A DNA stretch of 6,617 bases from Bacteroidales bacterium GP3 (GCA_001701075.1 DAAK01000130.1:1-6617), one strand, 5' to 3'. Shown: positions 1 to 6,396, numbered from the stretch's first letter. Numbers and translations: made by a program. The notes: a model not told the origin generated them from the sequence alone.

Positions 1-75
1 GCACCCATAGTTCAATGGATAGAATAATGGATTCCGGTTCCATCGATTGGGGTTCGACTCCCCATGGGTGTACCA
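1..75 (+). tRNA. tRNA-Arg, anticodon CCG
   Basis: A complete cloverleaf can be folded. The acceptor stem pairs 1-7 with 65-71 (G1-U71 is a wobble). The D stem is 10-13 with 22-25. The anticodon stem 27-31/39-43 pairs fully and closes the loop TTCCGGT, which puts anticodon CCG at 34-36, reading the Arg codon CGG. The T stem 48-52/60-64 closes the loop TTCGACT. A discriminator A at 72 is followed by an encoded CCA at 73-75. The gene starts exactly at the first base of the window, so its promoter is not visible. The isoacceptor is read directly from the sequence. I see no integrase gene or duplicated tRNA 3' end suggesting an element inserted here. Confidence 0.97.
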
Positions 76-109
76 ATTGAGAAGGGCCTATTTCGGGCCC
101 TTTTCAATT
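75..109 (+). terminator. Hairpin terminator after tRNA-Arg
   Basis: An inverted repeat starts at the last base of the tRNA CCA. AATTGA (75-80) pairs with TCAATT (104-109), a G-T wobble joins 81 and 103, and AAGGGCC (82-88) pairs with GGCCCTT (96-102) around a 7-nt loop. The T-run (101-104) lies in the 3' arm. The near-perfect symmetry and the A and T tracts mean it could work in either direction. It should separate the tRNA transcript from the GH3 gene 76 bp downstream of the tRNA. Confidence 0.85.
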
Positions 110-150
110 ATAAATGATGAACGAGAATTTAAAAAGTAAGAGACCTCAAA

Positions 151-2706
151 ATGAAACGACATCTATCATTGGCTTCAATCGTAGGAATAGCCGTAGGATT
201 TGCGGCAAGTTTTACAGATGCAGCTGCACAAAGTTACAAAGACAGCAATCTGCCAATCAAGGAGAGGGCTGCACTTGTGCTTAAAGAACTCTCCTTAGAT
301 GAGAAGATTGCCTTGATGATGGATGACAGTCCTGCCATCGAGCGTCTCGGGATAAAGAGATACAACTGGTGGAATGAGGCTCTTCATGGTATCGGACGTG
401 CCGGATATGCGACCGTATTCCCACAGGCAATCGGCATGGCTGCAACTTTCGATGACACTTTAATCTACAATGTATTCTCTTGCATCAGCGATGAGGCGCG
501 TGCCAAATTCAATACACTTGGCGATCAGGACGTGACGCGATACAAAGGTCTTACTTTCTGGACTCCCAACGTCAACATCTTCCGCGATCCACGATGGGGG
601 CGCGGGCAAGAGACCTATGGGGAGGACCCTTATCTCTCGTCGATGCTTGGCAAAGCTGCAGTAGAAGGTCTTCAAGGTCCTTCTGACTCCAAGCATATCA
701 AGACAATCGCTTGCGCCAAGCATTACGCCGTGCACAGCGGACCGGAATGGAACCGCCATTCCTTTGATGCCCGCGACATTGACCCTCGAGACCTTTGGGA
801 AACTTATCTTCCGGCTTTCAAGACATTGGTGGATGCCAATGTAGGCCAAGTGATGTGCGCTTACAACCGCGTGGAAGGTGAACCATGCTGCAGTAACAAG
901 CGCTTGCTCCACGATATACTCCGCAATAAATGGGGTTACGACAAGATAGTGGTATCAGACTGTTGGGCAATACGCGACTTCTTCCGGCCAAATGCCCATG
1001 CCACTCACCCATCAGACGTAGAAGCAAGCGCAGATGCAGTGATCTCAGGCACCGACCTCGAATGCGGCTCATCTTTCGTCAGCCTACGCGAGGCATATGA
1101 TAAGGGACTGATCTCAGAAGAGACTATCGATAATAGCCTCATGCGCCTTCTGGAAGCGCGTCTCAACCTTGGCGAACTTTTTGGCGATTCAAGCGAATGG
1201 GACAGTCTCGGACAAAATGACATTTGCAACCCTGCACATAAAGAGCTGGCACTCGAAACTGCGCGGAGGTCGATGACATTACTGAAAAACAACGGCATCT
1301 TGCCGCTTAGCCCAGATACAAAAGTCATGGTGATGGGTCCCAATGCCACAGACACAGTGATGCAATGGGGCAACTACAACGGATTTCCGACCCGTACCAC
1401 AAGCATACTCGAAGGAATCAGAAATATCGCTCCTGAAGCCAAATATCTAAAAGGTTGCGACCATGTCAAGAACAATAATACCATTTCTACTTTCGACTTG
1501 CTTTCAAGCAAAGGGCAAAAAGGAATTTCTGCCACTTACTGGAATAACACGACTAAGGAAGGAGAACCGGTTGCTACAGAACTCATCAATTTCCCAATCA
1601 ACAAGAACACAGGGGGCGCGACTGTATTTACTCCAGGCGTGAACCTTGAGAATTTCTCTGCTAAATTTTCAACGGAATTCTCTCCGGATGAAAGCGGCGA
1701 ATATATCATCAATATGACAGCTTCCCGAGGACTGAAGGGACTGCTCATCAACGGCGAAAGGGTGGCAAAGTCGTATGGATCAAACCCTACCAATGACTAT
1801 TCTTACGCAATACAAGCAGAAAAAGGAAAAACGTACGACATTGAGATAGACTGGTCGCAAGACAGGCCTGGAATTGCTGTACTGAAATTCGATATCGGAC
1901 GAAGTGTCGAATACGACACCAACTGTGGAGATTCCGACGTCGTGGTTTTCGTTGGTGGTATCTCTGCAGCTCTCGAAGGAGAGGAGATGCCAGTGACTGT
2001 AGAAGGATTCCGTGGTGGCGACCGTACGAGCATCGAACTTCCAAAGGTGCAGCGCGAGCTTATCAAGAAGCTAAAGAATCAGGGTAAGAAGATAGTCTTC
2101 GTCAACTGCTCTGGGAGCGCCATGGGTCTGACACCGGAAGATGAGCTCTGCGATGCCGTGCTTCAGGCTTGGTATCCTGGCGAGGCTGGCGGACAGGCAG
2201 TTGCTGAGACACTTTTCGGCATCAACAATCCAGCAGGGCGACTTCCAGTCACATTCTACAAGGATGATACGCAGCTTCCCGATTTTGAAGACTACGATAT
2301 GGAAGGGCGCACCTACCGATATATGACCGAAAAACCACTTTACGCTTTCGGGCACGGATTGAGCTACACATCGTTCGACTATTCAGAGCCAAAAGCTTAC
2401 GGAGGAAACGGAAAACCTGTCACACTTAGCGTAAATGTGAAAAACAGTGGAGATAGAGACGGTGACGAAGTGGTTCAGGTATACATCAAGAAAGAAACTG
2501 ACAAATCGCTCAACAAGACCTTACGAGCTTTCCGACGCATACACCTAAAGAAAGGAGAATCTCAGGATATAACTTTCGAGCTTGGACCTGAGGTTTTCAC
2601 ATTCTATAATCCAGAATCAGGAGAGATGGAAGCAATGGCCGGAGTGTATGAAGTTGGTGTCGGAGGAGCTTCAGATAATACCAAAAGAATAATGATAAAT
2701 TATTAA
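151..2706 (+). CDS. Exported GH3 glycosidase with PA14 insert (beta-xylosidase/beta-glucosidase-like)
   Basis: This is an 851-aa glycoside hydrolase family 3 enzyme expected to remove beta-linked sugars (xylose or glucose) from the non-reducing end of plant-type oligosaccharides. Residues 1-27 form a signal peptide: KR, a hydrophobic stretch, then an AAAQ cleavage region. No lipobox cysteine follows, so the mature protein is probably soluble in the periplasm. The catalytic barrel covers about 35-340. Its NWWNEALHG motif (72-80) is typical of the xylosidase-type branch, and it contains RDPRWGRGQETYGEDP (145-160), KHY (190-192) and the nucleophile Asp270 in VVSDCW. The alpha/beta sandwich begins near 365 and is split by a PA14 domain (about 455-585). 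It resumes with VFVGGISAALEGEE (598-612), where a Glu, plausibly 609 or its neighbours, is the acid/base candidate. A fibronectin-III-like domain fills about 755-848. No T9SS C-terminal sorting domain follows it. No clear Bacteroidota promoter is visible in 110-150. The stop lies in a tandem repeat that also contains the next gene's start. Substrate is inferred only. Confidence 0.93.
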   Translation: MKRHLSLASIVGIAVGFAASFTDAAAQSYKDSNLPIKERAALVLKELSLDEKIALMMDDSPAIERLGIKRYNWWNEALHGIGRAGYATVFPQAIGMAATFDDTLIYNVFSCISDEARAKFNTLGDQDVTRYKGLTFWTPNVNIFRDPRWGRGQETYGEDPYLSSMLGKAAVEGLQGPSDSKHIKTIACAKHYAVHSGPEWNRHSFDARDIDPRDLWETYLPAFKTLVDANVGQVMCAYNRVEGEPCCSNKRLLHDILRNKWGYDKIVVSDCWAIRDFFRPNAHATHPSDVEASADAVISGTDLECGSSFVSLREAYDKGLISEETIDNSLMRLLEARLNLGELFGDSSEWDSLGQNDICNPAHKELALETARRSMTLLKNNGILPLSPDTKVMVMGPNATDTVMQWGNYNGFPTRTTSILEGIRNIAPEAKYLKGCDHVKNNNTISTFDLLSSKGQKGISATYWNNTTKEGEPVATELINFPINKNTGGATVFTPGVNLENFSAKFSTEFSPDESGEYIINMTASRGLKGLLINGERVAKSYGSNPTNDYSYAIQAEKGKTYDIEIDWSQDRPGIAVLKFDIGRSVEYDTNCGDSDVVVFVGGISAALEGEEMPVTVEGFRGGDRTSIELPKVQRELIKKLKNQGKKIVFVNCSGSAMGLTPEDELCDAVLQAWYPGEAGGQAVAETLFGINNPAGRLPVTFYKDDTQLPDFEDYDMEGRTYRYMTEKPLYAFGHGLSYTSFDYSEPKAYGGNGKPVTLSVNVKNSGDRDGDEVVQVYIKKETDKSLNKTLRAFRRIHLKKGESQDITFELGPEVFTFYNPESGEMEAMAGVYEVGVGGASDNTKRIMINY

Positions 2707-2732
2707 TGATTAATTATTAATGATCAATTATA
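2691..2732 (+). repeat. Three 14-bp tandem repeats spanning GH3 stop and plug-gene start (array 0)
   Basis: Three adjacent 14-bp units, AATGATAAATTATT (2691-2704), AATGATTAATTATT (2705-2718) and AATGATCAATTATA (2719-2732), differ by only one or two bases. Each 14-mer is two similar heptamers (AATGATN, AATTATN). The repeat encodes the C-terminal MINY of the GH3 enzyme, then a four-codon MINY mini-cistron (ATG 2706, stop 2718-2720), then the N-terminal MINY of the plug protein. All three ATGs lie in different frames. Both stop/start joints are TAATG overlaps. The 7-nt period links it in form to the other three gap arrays, though its bases differ. Common origin is inference. Confidence 0.85.
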
Positions 2733-3979
2733 AGAGAGGGGAAGTTAGGGCGTTTGTGCTCAGCATAGTGCTAATATCATTATCTTTCTTTAGCTTGGGT
2801 ACCTTCGGAGAAAGATTCCGGACTATGAAGATAATGAAGGAGGGAGATTTCATGTCGCCACCTTCCATTCGCCTCGGAAGCGATGAGAGAGTGATCATCA
2901 ATTTCGACGAATGGAGTGAGGATTACAGCGACTTGCAATATCGACTTGTGCACTGCGGTCCTGACTGGAAACCATCCGGGCTCCTGGACTCTGAATTTCT
3001 TGATGGCTTCAATATCGCAGACATAGAGGATTGGGCTTTTTCCTCCAACACTTTCGTGCACTACATTAACTACAGGATAGAGGTCCCAAACGAAAACATG
3101 AATCCCTTGCTTTCCGGCAACTACATAATCGAGATATTCGAACGTGACAATCCAGATGAGACAATAGGGGAAGCACGTTTTTCAATCACTGAACAATCGG
3201 CCGATATATTGGGTGGTGTGACTACGCAGACCGACAGGGGGCTCAATACAGAATGGCAACAACTTGAATTGAAGGTGTTGCCTACAGATGTCACTATTGA
3301 CGACCCATATTCGATGCTTCGTGTCGACATAACGCAGAACAATGCTCCATATACTACAACAACGCTACTAACTCCATCCCGTATAGAAGGAAAGGAGATT
3401 GTCTATTCACATATGCCGGAACTGGTATTCAAAGCCGGCAACGAATTCAGAAGATTCGAGACCATACGTACAAACTACAACGACATGCATGTGGATTCAA
3501 TGCGATTCCTAAGCAGAAACTACCATGCATGGCTGACACCCGACACAGAAAGGGATTCTAAGCAATATAGCTACGACCAGACCCAGCAGGGTAGGTTTCT
3601 TGTAAGGGAATACAATTCGACAGATTCGGATTTGGGCGCAGACTACATCACGGTGCATTTCTATCTGGATACTCCTGAGGCTGTGGATGCCGATATTTAC
3701 GTGGAGGGAGAATTCACCGACTTCTCGCACGACAACAGCAACAAAATGCATTATGACTATAATCTTGGAGCCTATCTGCTGGAAATGCCGCTAAAACAAG
3801 GAAGCTACAACTATCGCTATGTGGCCGTGCCACGCAGAGGAAACCGACAGCCGGATCCGAGCATTATAGAAGGGAATAAGTATGAGACCCGGAATGAGTA
3901 TCGCGTACAGGTCTGGTACAAACCTATCGGAGCCCGATACTCCCGACTTATCTCCGACCATACCCTAAATCCTCATTAA
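2720..3979 (+). CDS. Type IX secretion system plug protein-like (DUF5103 family)
   Basis: The 419-aa product resembles the DUF5103/T9SS plug family. Its characterised member closes the periplasmic face of the giant SprA (Sov) outer-membrane translocon. Residues 1-30 look like a signal peptide: NYKRGEVR, a hydrophobic 11-28 stretch, then G-E. The N-terminal beta domain (about 35-160) holds the family stretch with YRLVHCGPDW (74-83), LDGFN (94-98) and YINYRIEVPN (115-124). Another signature is GRFLVREYN near 291-299, followed by ADYITVHFYL (307-316). The C-terminal part (about 305-400) is a beta-sandwich resembling carbohydrate-binding E-set domains. The length matches the family. The start at 2720 is the first ATG after an in-frame stop at 2711-2713 and supplies the signal peptide. 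It has no Shine-Dalgarno sequence. A TAATG overlap with a mini-cistron stop suggests coupling to GH3 translation. The GH3 neighbour lacks a sorting domain, so it need not be a T9SS cargo. Confidence 0.88.
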   Translation: MINYKRGEVRAFVLSIVLISLSFFSLGTFGERFRTMKIMKEGDFMSPPSIRLGSDERVIINFDEWSEDYSDLQYRLVHCGPDWKPSGLLDSEFLDGFNIADIEDWAFSSNTFVHYINYRIEVPNENMNPLLSGNYIIEIFERDNPDETIGEARFSITEQSADILGGVTTQTDRGLNTEWQQLELKVLPTDVTIDDPYSMLRVDITQNNAPYTTTTLLTPSRIEGKEIVYSHMPELVFKAGNEFRRFETIRTNYNDMHVDSMRFLSRNYHAWLTPDTERDSKQYSYDQTQQGRFLVREYNSTDSDLGADYITVHFYLDTPEAVDADIYVEGEFTDFSHDNSNKMHYDYNLGAYLLEMPLKQGSYNYRYVAVPRRGNRQPDPSIIEGNKYETRNEYRVQVWYKPIGARYSRLISDHTLNPH

Positions 3980-3987
3980 ATCCAAAA

Positions 3988-4000
3988 GCGGCTCATCCGC
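3988..4000 (+). other. Small GC hairpin at the edge of array 1
   Basis: GCGG (3988-3991) pairs with CCGC (3997-4000) around a five-base loop just after the plug-gene stop and immediately before the heptamer array. With four pairs and no T-run, it is too weak to call a terminator alone. It could mark the array boundary or stabilise the mRNA 3' end. Confidence 0.35.
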
Positions 4001-4002
4001 AT

Positions 4003-4044
4003 ACTGAAAACTGAAGACTGAAAACTGAAATCTGAAAACTAAAC
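4003..4044 (+). repeat. Heptanucleotide array 1, ending at the DUF3109 start codon
   Basis: Six consecutive 7-bp units (from 4003, 4010, 4017, 4024, 4031 and 4038) have consensus ACTGAAA. The last, ACTAAAC, abuts the ATG at 4045. TGA recurs every 7 nt (4005, 4012, 4019, 4026, 4033), so all three + strand frames are closed within 21 nt. The opposite strand (TTTCAGT repeated) has no stop in the array. It fills most of the gap between the plug gene and the DUF3109 gene and takes the place of a Shine-Dalgarno region. Confidence 0.9.
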
Positions 4045-4623
4045 ATGATACAGATAAATGACACATTGGTGTCGCTCGACGTAGTGGAGAAATATTTCGA
4101 GTGTGATCTTGACACTTGCCTCGGAGAATGCTGCATCGAAGGGGATGCAGGGGCACCGCTACTGCCCGAAGAAAAGGAACGTCTTGATGCGCTTCTGCCC
4201 GAGGTGATGCCATATCTTTTGCCTGCGGCACAGGAAGTGGCTCGCGAACAAGGAGCGTCATATGTCGATGAAGAAGGAGACCTGGTGACCAGCATCGTCA
4301 ACGGCAAAGACTGCATCTTTACCTGCTATGCACCTGGAGGGAAATGCCTGTGTGTACTTGAGAAACTGAGACGTGAAGGTCGCAAAGAATTCTTCAAGCC
4401 AATCAGCTGCAGCCTCTACCCCATCAGGCTCAAAGATTATGGAGGAATGACAGCCGTCAACTACCACAGATGGAAAATCTGTAAATGTGCAGAGATTTTG
4501 GGAAGGAAAAATGGAGTAAGGGTATATGAATTTCTTAAGGAGCCATTGATCAGGAGATTTGGCGAAAGATGGTATGACGAACTCGCATTGACAGCAAGAG
4601 AATGGCTGGCACAAAAGCATTGA
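4045..4623 (+). CDS. DUF3109 family cysteine-rich protein
   Basis: The 192-aa protein starts MIQINDTLVSLDV, the usual beginning of DUF3109 proteins in Bacteroidota, which supports the ATG at 4045. It has eleven cysteines in clusters: C20, C25, C29 and C30 (spacing CX4CX3CC), C90, C94, C101 and C103, then C122 in ISCSLYPI and C146/C148 near the end of the conserved region. This pattern resembles the YkgJ-type CxxxCxxCC putative zinc/iron-binding proteins, so a bound metal or Fe-S cluster is plausible but unproven. No signal peptide or membrane segment is seen, so it is probably cytosolic. The biochemical role is unknown. The start codon directly follows heptamer array 1 with no Shine-Dalgarno sequence. 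The gene converges with cdaA, with array 2 between them. Confidence 0.9.
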   Translation: MIQINDTLVSLDVVEKYFECDLDTCLGECCIEGDAGAPLLPEEKERLDALLPEVMPYLLPAAQEVAREQGASYVDEEGDLVTSIVNGKDCIFTCYAPGGKCLCVLEKLRREGRKEFFKPISCSLYPIRLKDYGGMTAVNYHRWKICKCAEILGRKNGVRVYEFLKEPLIRRFGERWYDELALTAREWLAQKH

Positions 4624-4637
4624 AGCAAGATGCCAGA

Positions 4638-4700
4638 ACTTGACTCTGACATCTGAAAACTGATATCTGAAAACTGATATCTGAAAACTGAAAACTAATC
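4638..4700 (+). repeat. Heptanucleotide array 2 between convergent DUF3109 and cdaA
   Basis: About nine 7-bp units keep strict phase from 4638 to 4700. Consensus is A/T-CTGA-A/T-A, for example TCTGAAA at 4652, 4666 and 4680 and ACTGATA at 4659 and 4673. TGA occurs every 7 nt on the + strand from 4647 to 4689, closing all frames after the DUF3109 gene. The last unit, ACTAATC, contains the cdaA stop (complement of 4695-4697). Two GATATC palindromes (4662, 4676) could pair as a weak 6-bp hairpin. This is the only structure between the convergent genes. I see no conventional terminator. Confidence 0.9.
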
Positions 4701-5462
4701 AAAAATATTAGAGAGTTGCTTTTCGAGGTCGGAGCTGGTGATGTTGGTGGTCAAAACTCCCTCCTTGGCAATAGAGATATTACCAGTCTCTTCACTGACC
4801 ACGATGCAGAGAGCATCTGAAGCTTGACTCATTCCAAGAGCTGCACGGTGACGAAGACCAAGATGCTTGGGAAGATGCATATCATGACTCACAGGGAGGA
4901 TACATCCTACTGAGATGATACGCCTACGTGCAATAATCATAGCTCCATCGTGGAGCGGAGAATTCTTGAAGAAGATATTCTCTATAAGCCGGGTATTTAT
5001 ATCGGCATCAATTATATCACCGGTTTTCTCATAATCACCGAGTGGAACCTTTCGTTCGAAACAAATAAGAGCTCCCGTCTTTGATTTAGACATGGATAGA
5101 CAAGCATATACGACGGCCATTACCAATCCGTGATAAGACTTAGTATCTTTATCTCCATGATGAAACACCCGTTTCAATTGACTCAAATGTCCGTGCGATC
5201 CGATTTCTATCAAGAAACGCTTAATCTGTTCCTGAAAAAGGATTACAAGCACAATGAGTCCGATACTCATGAATTTATCAAGAATAGTACCGGTGAGTTT
5301 CATGTCGAAGATTTCTGCTGCGACCACCCATATCATAATGAACAGAAGGACGCCGTAGAAAAGACTGATTGTGCCGGAGCTCTTCATCATTCTATAGATA
5401 TAGAATAGCAGAGTTCCTACTATCAGTATATCGAGAATGTCTTTTATTCCAAAGTCTATCAT
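4695..5462 (-). CDS. cdaA: Diadenylate cyclase CdaA (c-di-AMP synthase)
   Basis: This 255-aa membrane cyclase condenses two ATP into the second messenger c-di-AMP, which in other bacteria controls potassium and osmolyte balance and envelope stress. Three hydrophobic N-terminal segments (about 8-26, 33-52 and 63-79) anchor it. A cytoplasmic DAC domain covers roughly 90-235. Both catalytic signatures are intact: DGA at 172-174 in SPLHDGAMII, and RHR at 204-206 in LGLRHRAALGMS. The length is normal for the CdaA class. No CdaR/YbbR regulator gene or glmM is adjacent, unlike in Firmicutes. Pairing with folP upstream is, to my knowledge, common in Bacteroidota. The gene follows folP by 52 bp occupied mainly by array 3 and is probably cotranscribed from the folP promoter. 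Its stop codon lies in the last unit of array 2. Confidence 0.95.
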   Translation of the reverse strand: MIDFGIKDILDILIVGTLLFYIYRMMKSSGTISLFYGVLLFIMIWVVAAEIFDMKLTGTILDKFMSIGLIVLVILFQEQIKRFLIEIGSHGHLSQLKRVFHHGDKDTKSYHGLVMAVVYACLSMSKSKTGALICFERKVPLGDYEKTGDIIDADINTRLIENIFFKNSPLHDGAMIIARRRIISVGCILPVSHDMHLPKHLGLRHRAALGMSQASDALCIVVSEETGNISIAKEGVLTTNITSSDLEKQLSNIFD

Positions 5463-5474
5463 GTTTTAGTATTA

Positions 5475-5530
5475 AGTTGTCAGTTATCAGTTGTCAGATA
5501 TCAGCCGTCAGTTGTCAGATGTAGGTTGTC
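5475..5530 (-). repeat. Heptanucleotide array 3 between folP and cdaA
   Basis: Eight 7-bp units in phase read AGTTGTC-like on the + strand (5475, 5482, 5489, 5496, 5503, 5510, 5517, 5524). On the coding strand this is a CTGACAA-type repeat. TGA (TCA on +) recurs at 5480, 5487, 5494, 5501, 5508, 5515 and 5529, covering all three - strand frames. The TCA at 5515-5517 is the actual folP stop, so the last folP codons are made of repeat sequence. Between the array and the cdaA ATG lies ACTAAAAC, nearly identical to the ACTAAAC that ends array 1 before its ATG. Confidence 0.9.
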
Positions 5531-6360
5531 AGGAGCAAGGCATCGCGAGCCTGGACGGCGGCAGCAACATCATGGACCCGCAAGATAGATGCTCCATGAA
5601 GGAGCGCGAAAGAATTAAGAGCTATTGTGCCCGGCAGGGCTTCCGATGGAGAGATCCCGAGAGGTCTCCATATCATTGACTTACGGGATACGCCGACAAG
5701 CACTGGGAGACCTATCTTACAAATTTCTTCAAGAGAAGCGAGCAATTGATAATTCTGCTCCACATTCTTTGCAAAACCGAACCCTGGATCTATAATTATA
5801 TCACATACTCCTCGTTGACGCAAATCGCGCAACCTATATGCCATTTCAGAAATGACCTCTGCCACAACATCATCATATCTGGCAAAATTGTCCATTGTAG
5901 TTGGGGTGCCCCGCATATGGGTAAGAATGTAAGGGACCTGGAGCTCCGCGACAGTGTCAAACATTTCGGGATCAAGAGAACCACCGGAGATATCGTTAAT
6001 GACATGAGCGCCAGCCTCTAAACATCTTCTTGCTACCTCTGCACGATACGTATCGATAGAAATCACAGCTTCAGGCCATTCTTGCCTTACAATAGAAATG
6101 GCCGTCAAAAGACGACTTAGTTCAATATCAGCTTCCACTGCCTCTGAACCCGGGCGTGTGCTGCAGGCACCGATGTCGATACAGTCGGCACCTTCGCGAC
6201 GAATGGCCAGAACACGATCTCTTATTGCCTCCTCGTCTTGGGCGCGGCAACCGGCATAAAACGAGTCGGAAGTGACATTGAGAATACCCATAACCCATGG
6301 CCGGCGAAAGTCGAGAAGACGTCCGTCTATGTTAATTGTGAGGTCGTGATTTTGTTTCAT
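5515..6360 (-). CDS. folP: Dihydropteroate synthase
   Basis: This 281-aa cytosolic TIM-barrel enzyme joins 6-hydroxymethyl-7,8-dihydropterin pyrophosphate to p-aminobenzoate in folate synthesis and is the sulfonamide target. All main motifs are present: MGILNVTSDSF (24-34, loop 1), STRPG (67-71, loop 2), SIDTY (101-105), INDISGG (121-127), THMRG (147-151), DPGFGFAKN (191-199), GVSRKS (223-228) with Lys227, and RVHDV (261-265). Loop 1 reads NVTSDSF where most family members have NVTPDSF. The Pro70 of STRPG is retained. Length is typical. The ATG at 6360 gives a normal N-terminus ahead of the first strand. A promoter-like TAAATTTG ends only four bases before this ATG, so the mRNA may be leaderless or nearly so. 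The 3' end runs into heptamer array 3 (C-terminal TTYI and the stop are within or next to repeat units), and cdaA follows. Confidence 0.96.
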   Translation of the reverse strand: MKQNHDLTINIDGRLLDFRRPWVMGILNVTSDSFYAGCRAQDEEAIRDRVLAIRREGADCIDIGACSTRPGSEAVEADIELSRLLTAISIVRQEWPEAVISIDTYRAEVARRCLEAGAHVINDISGGSLDPEMFDTVAELQVPYILTHMRGTPTTMDNFARYDDVVAEVISEMAYRLRDLRQRGVCDIIIDPGFGFAKNVEQNYQLLASLEEICKIGLPVLVGVSRKSMIWRPLGISPSEALPGTIALNSFALLHGASILRVHDVAAAVQARDALLLTTYI

Positions 6361-6364
6361 ACTG

Positions 6365-6396
6365 CAAATTTAGCATTTTTTTGGCAGTTACGGAAA
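6365..6396 (-). promoter_or_regulatory. Candidate Bacteroidota promoter for folP-cdaA
   Basis: On the - strand TAAATTTG (complement of 6365-6372) matches the Bacteroidota -7 element TAnnTTTG. TTTC (complement of 6393-6396), 20 nt upstream, is a near match to the -33 TTTG. The -7 box ends four bases before the folP ATG, which predicts transcription starting at or within a few bases of the start codon. This is motif-based only. Confidence 0.6.

Noticed and set aside
1..8. GCACCCAT at the tRNA start recurring at 6453-6460 as a possible attachment-site pair
   Set aside because: Eight bases are within chance expectation for this length, the match is to the tRNA 5' end rather than its 3' end, and no integrase lies between.
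110..150. A promoter for the GH3 gene
   Set aside because: The AT-rich stretch contains no TAnnTTTG or paired TTTG box, so no site could be supported.
460..912. Antisense reading frame of 150 codons inside the GH3 gene
   Set aside because: It lies wholly opposite a strongly conserved catalytic domain, has no recognisable motif and no promoter, and is best explained as a shadow of the real gene.
3965..4316. Two antisense reading frames crossing array 1 with FQFSVFS-like tracts
   Set aside because: The Phe/Ser/Gln-rich stretch is just the stop-free strand of the heptamer repeat, and the rest is opposite the DUF3109 gene.
4003..4700. Heptamer arrays as CRISPR arrays
   Set aside because: Units are 7 nt, contiguous and degenerate, with no unique spacers, and no cas gene is present.
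5491..5679. Short + strand reading frame over array 3 and the folP end
   Set aside because: It is antisense to conserved FolP motifs, and its first codons are repeat sequence left open because stops fall on the other strand.
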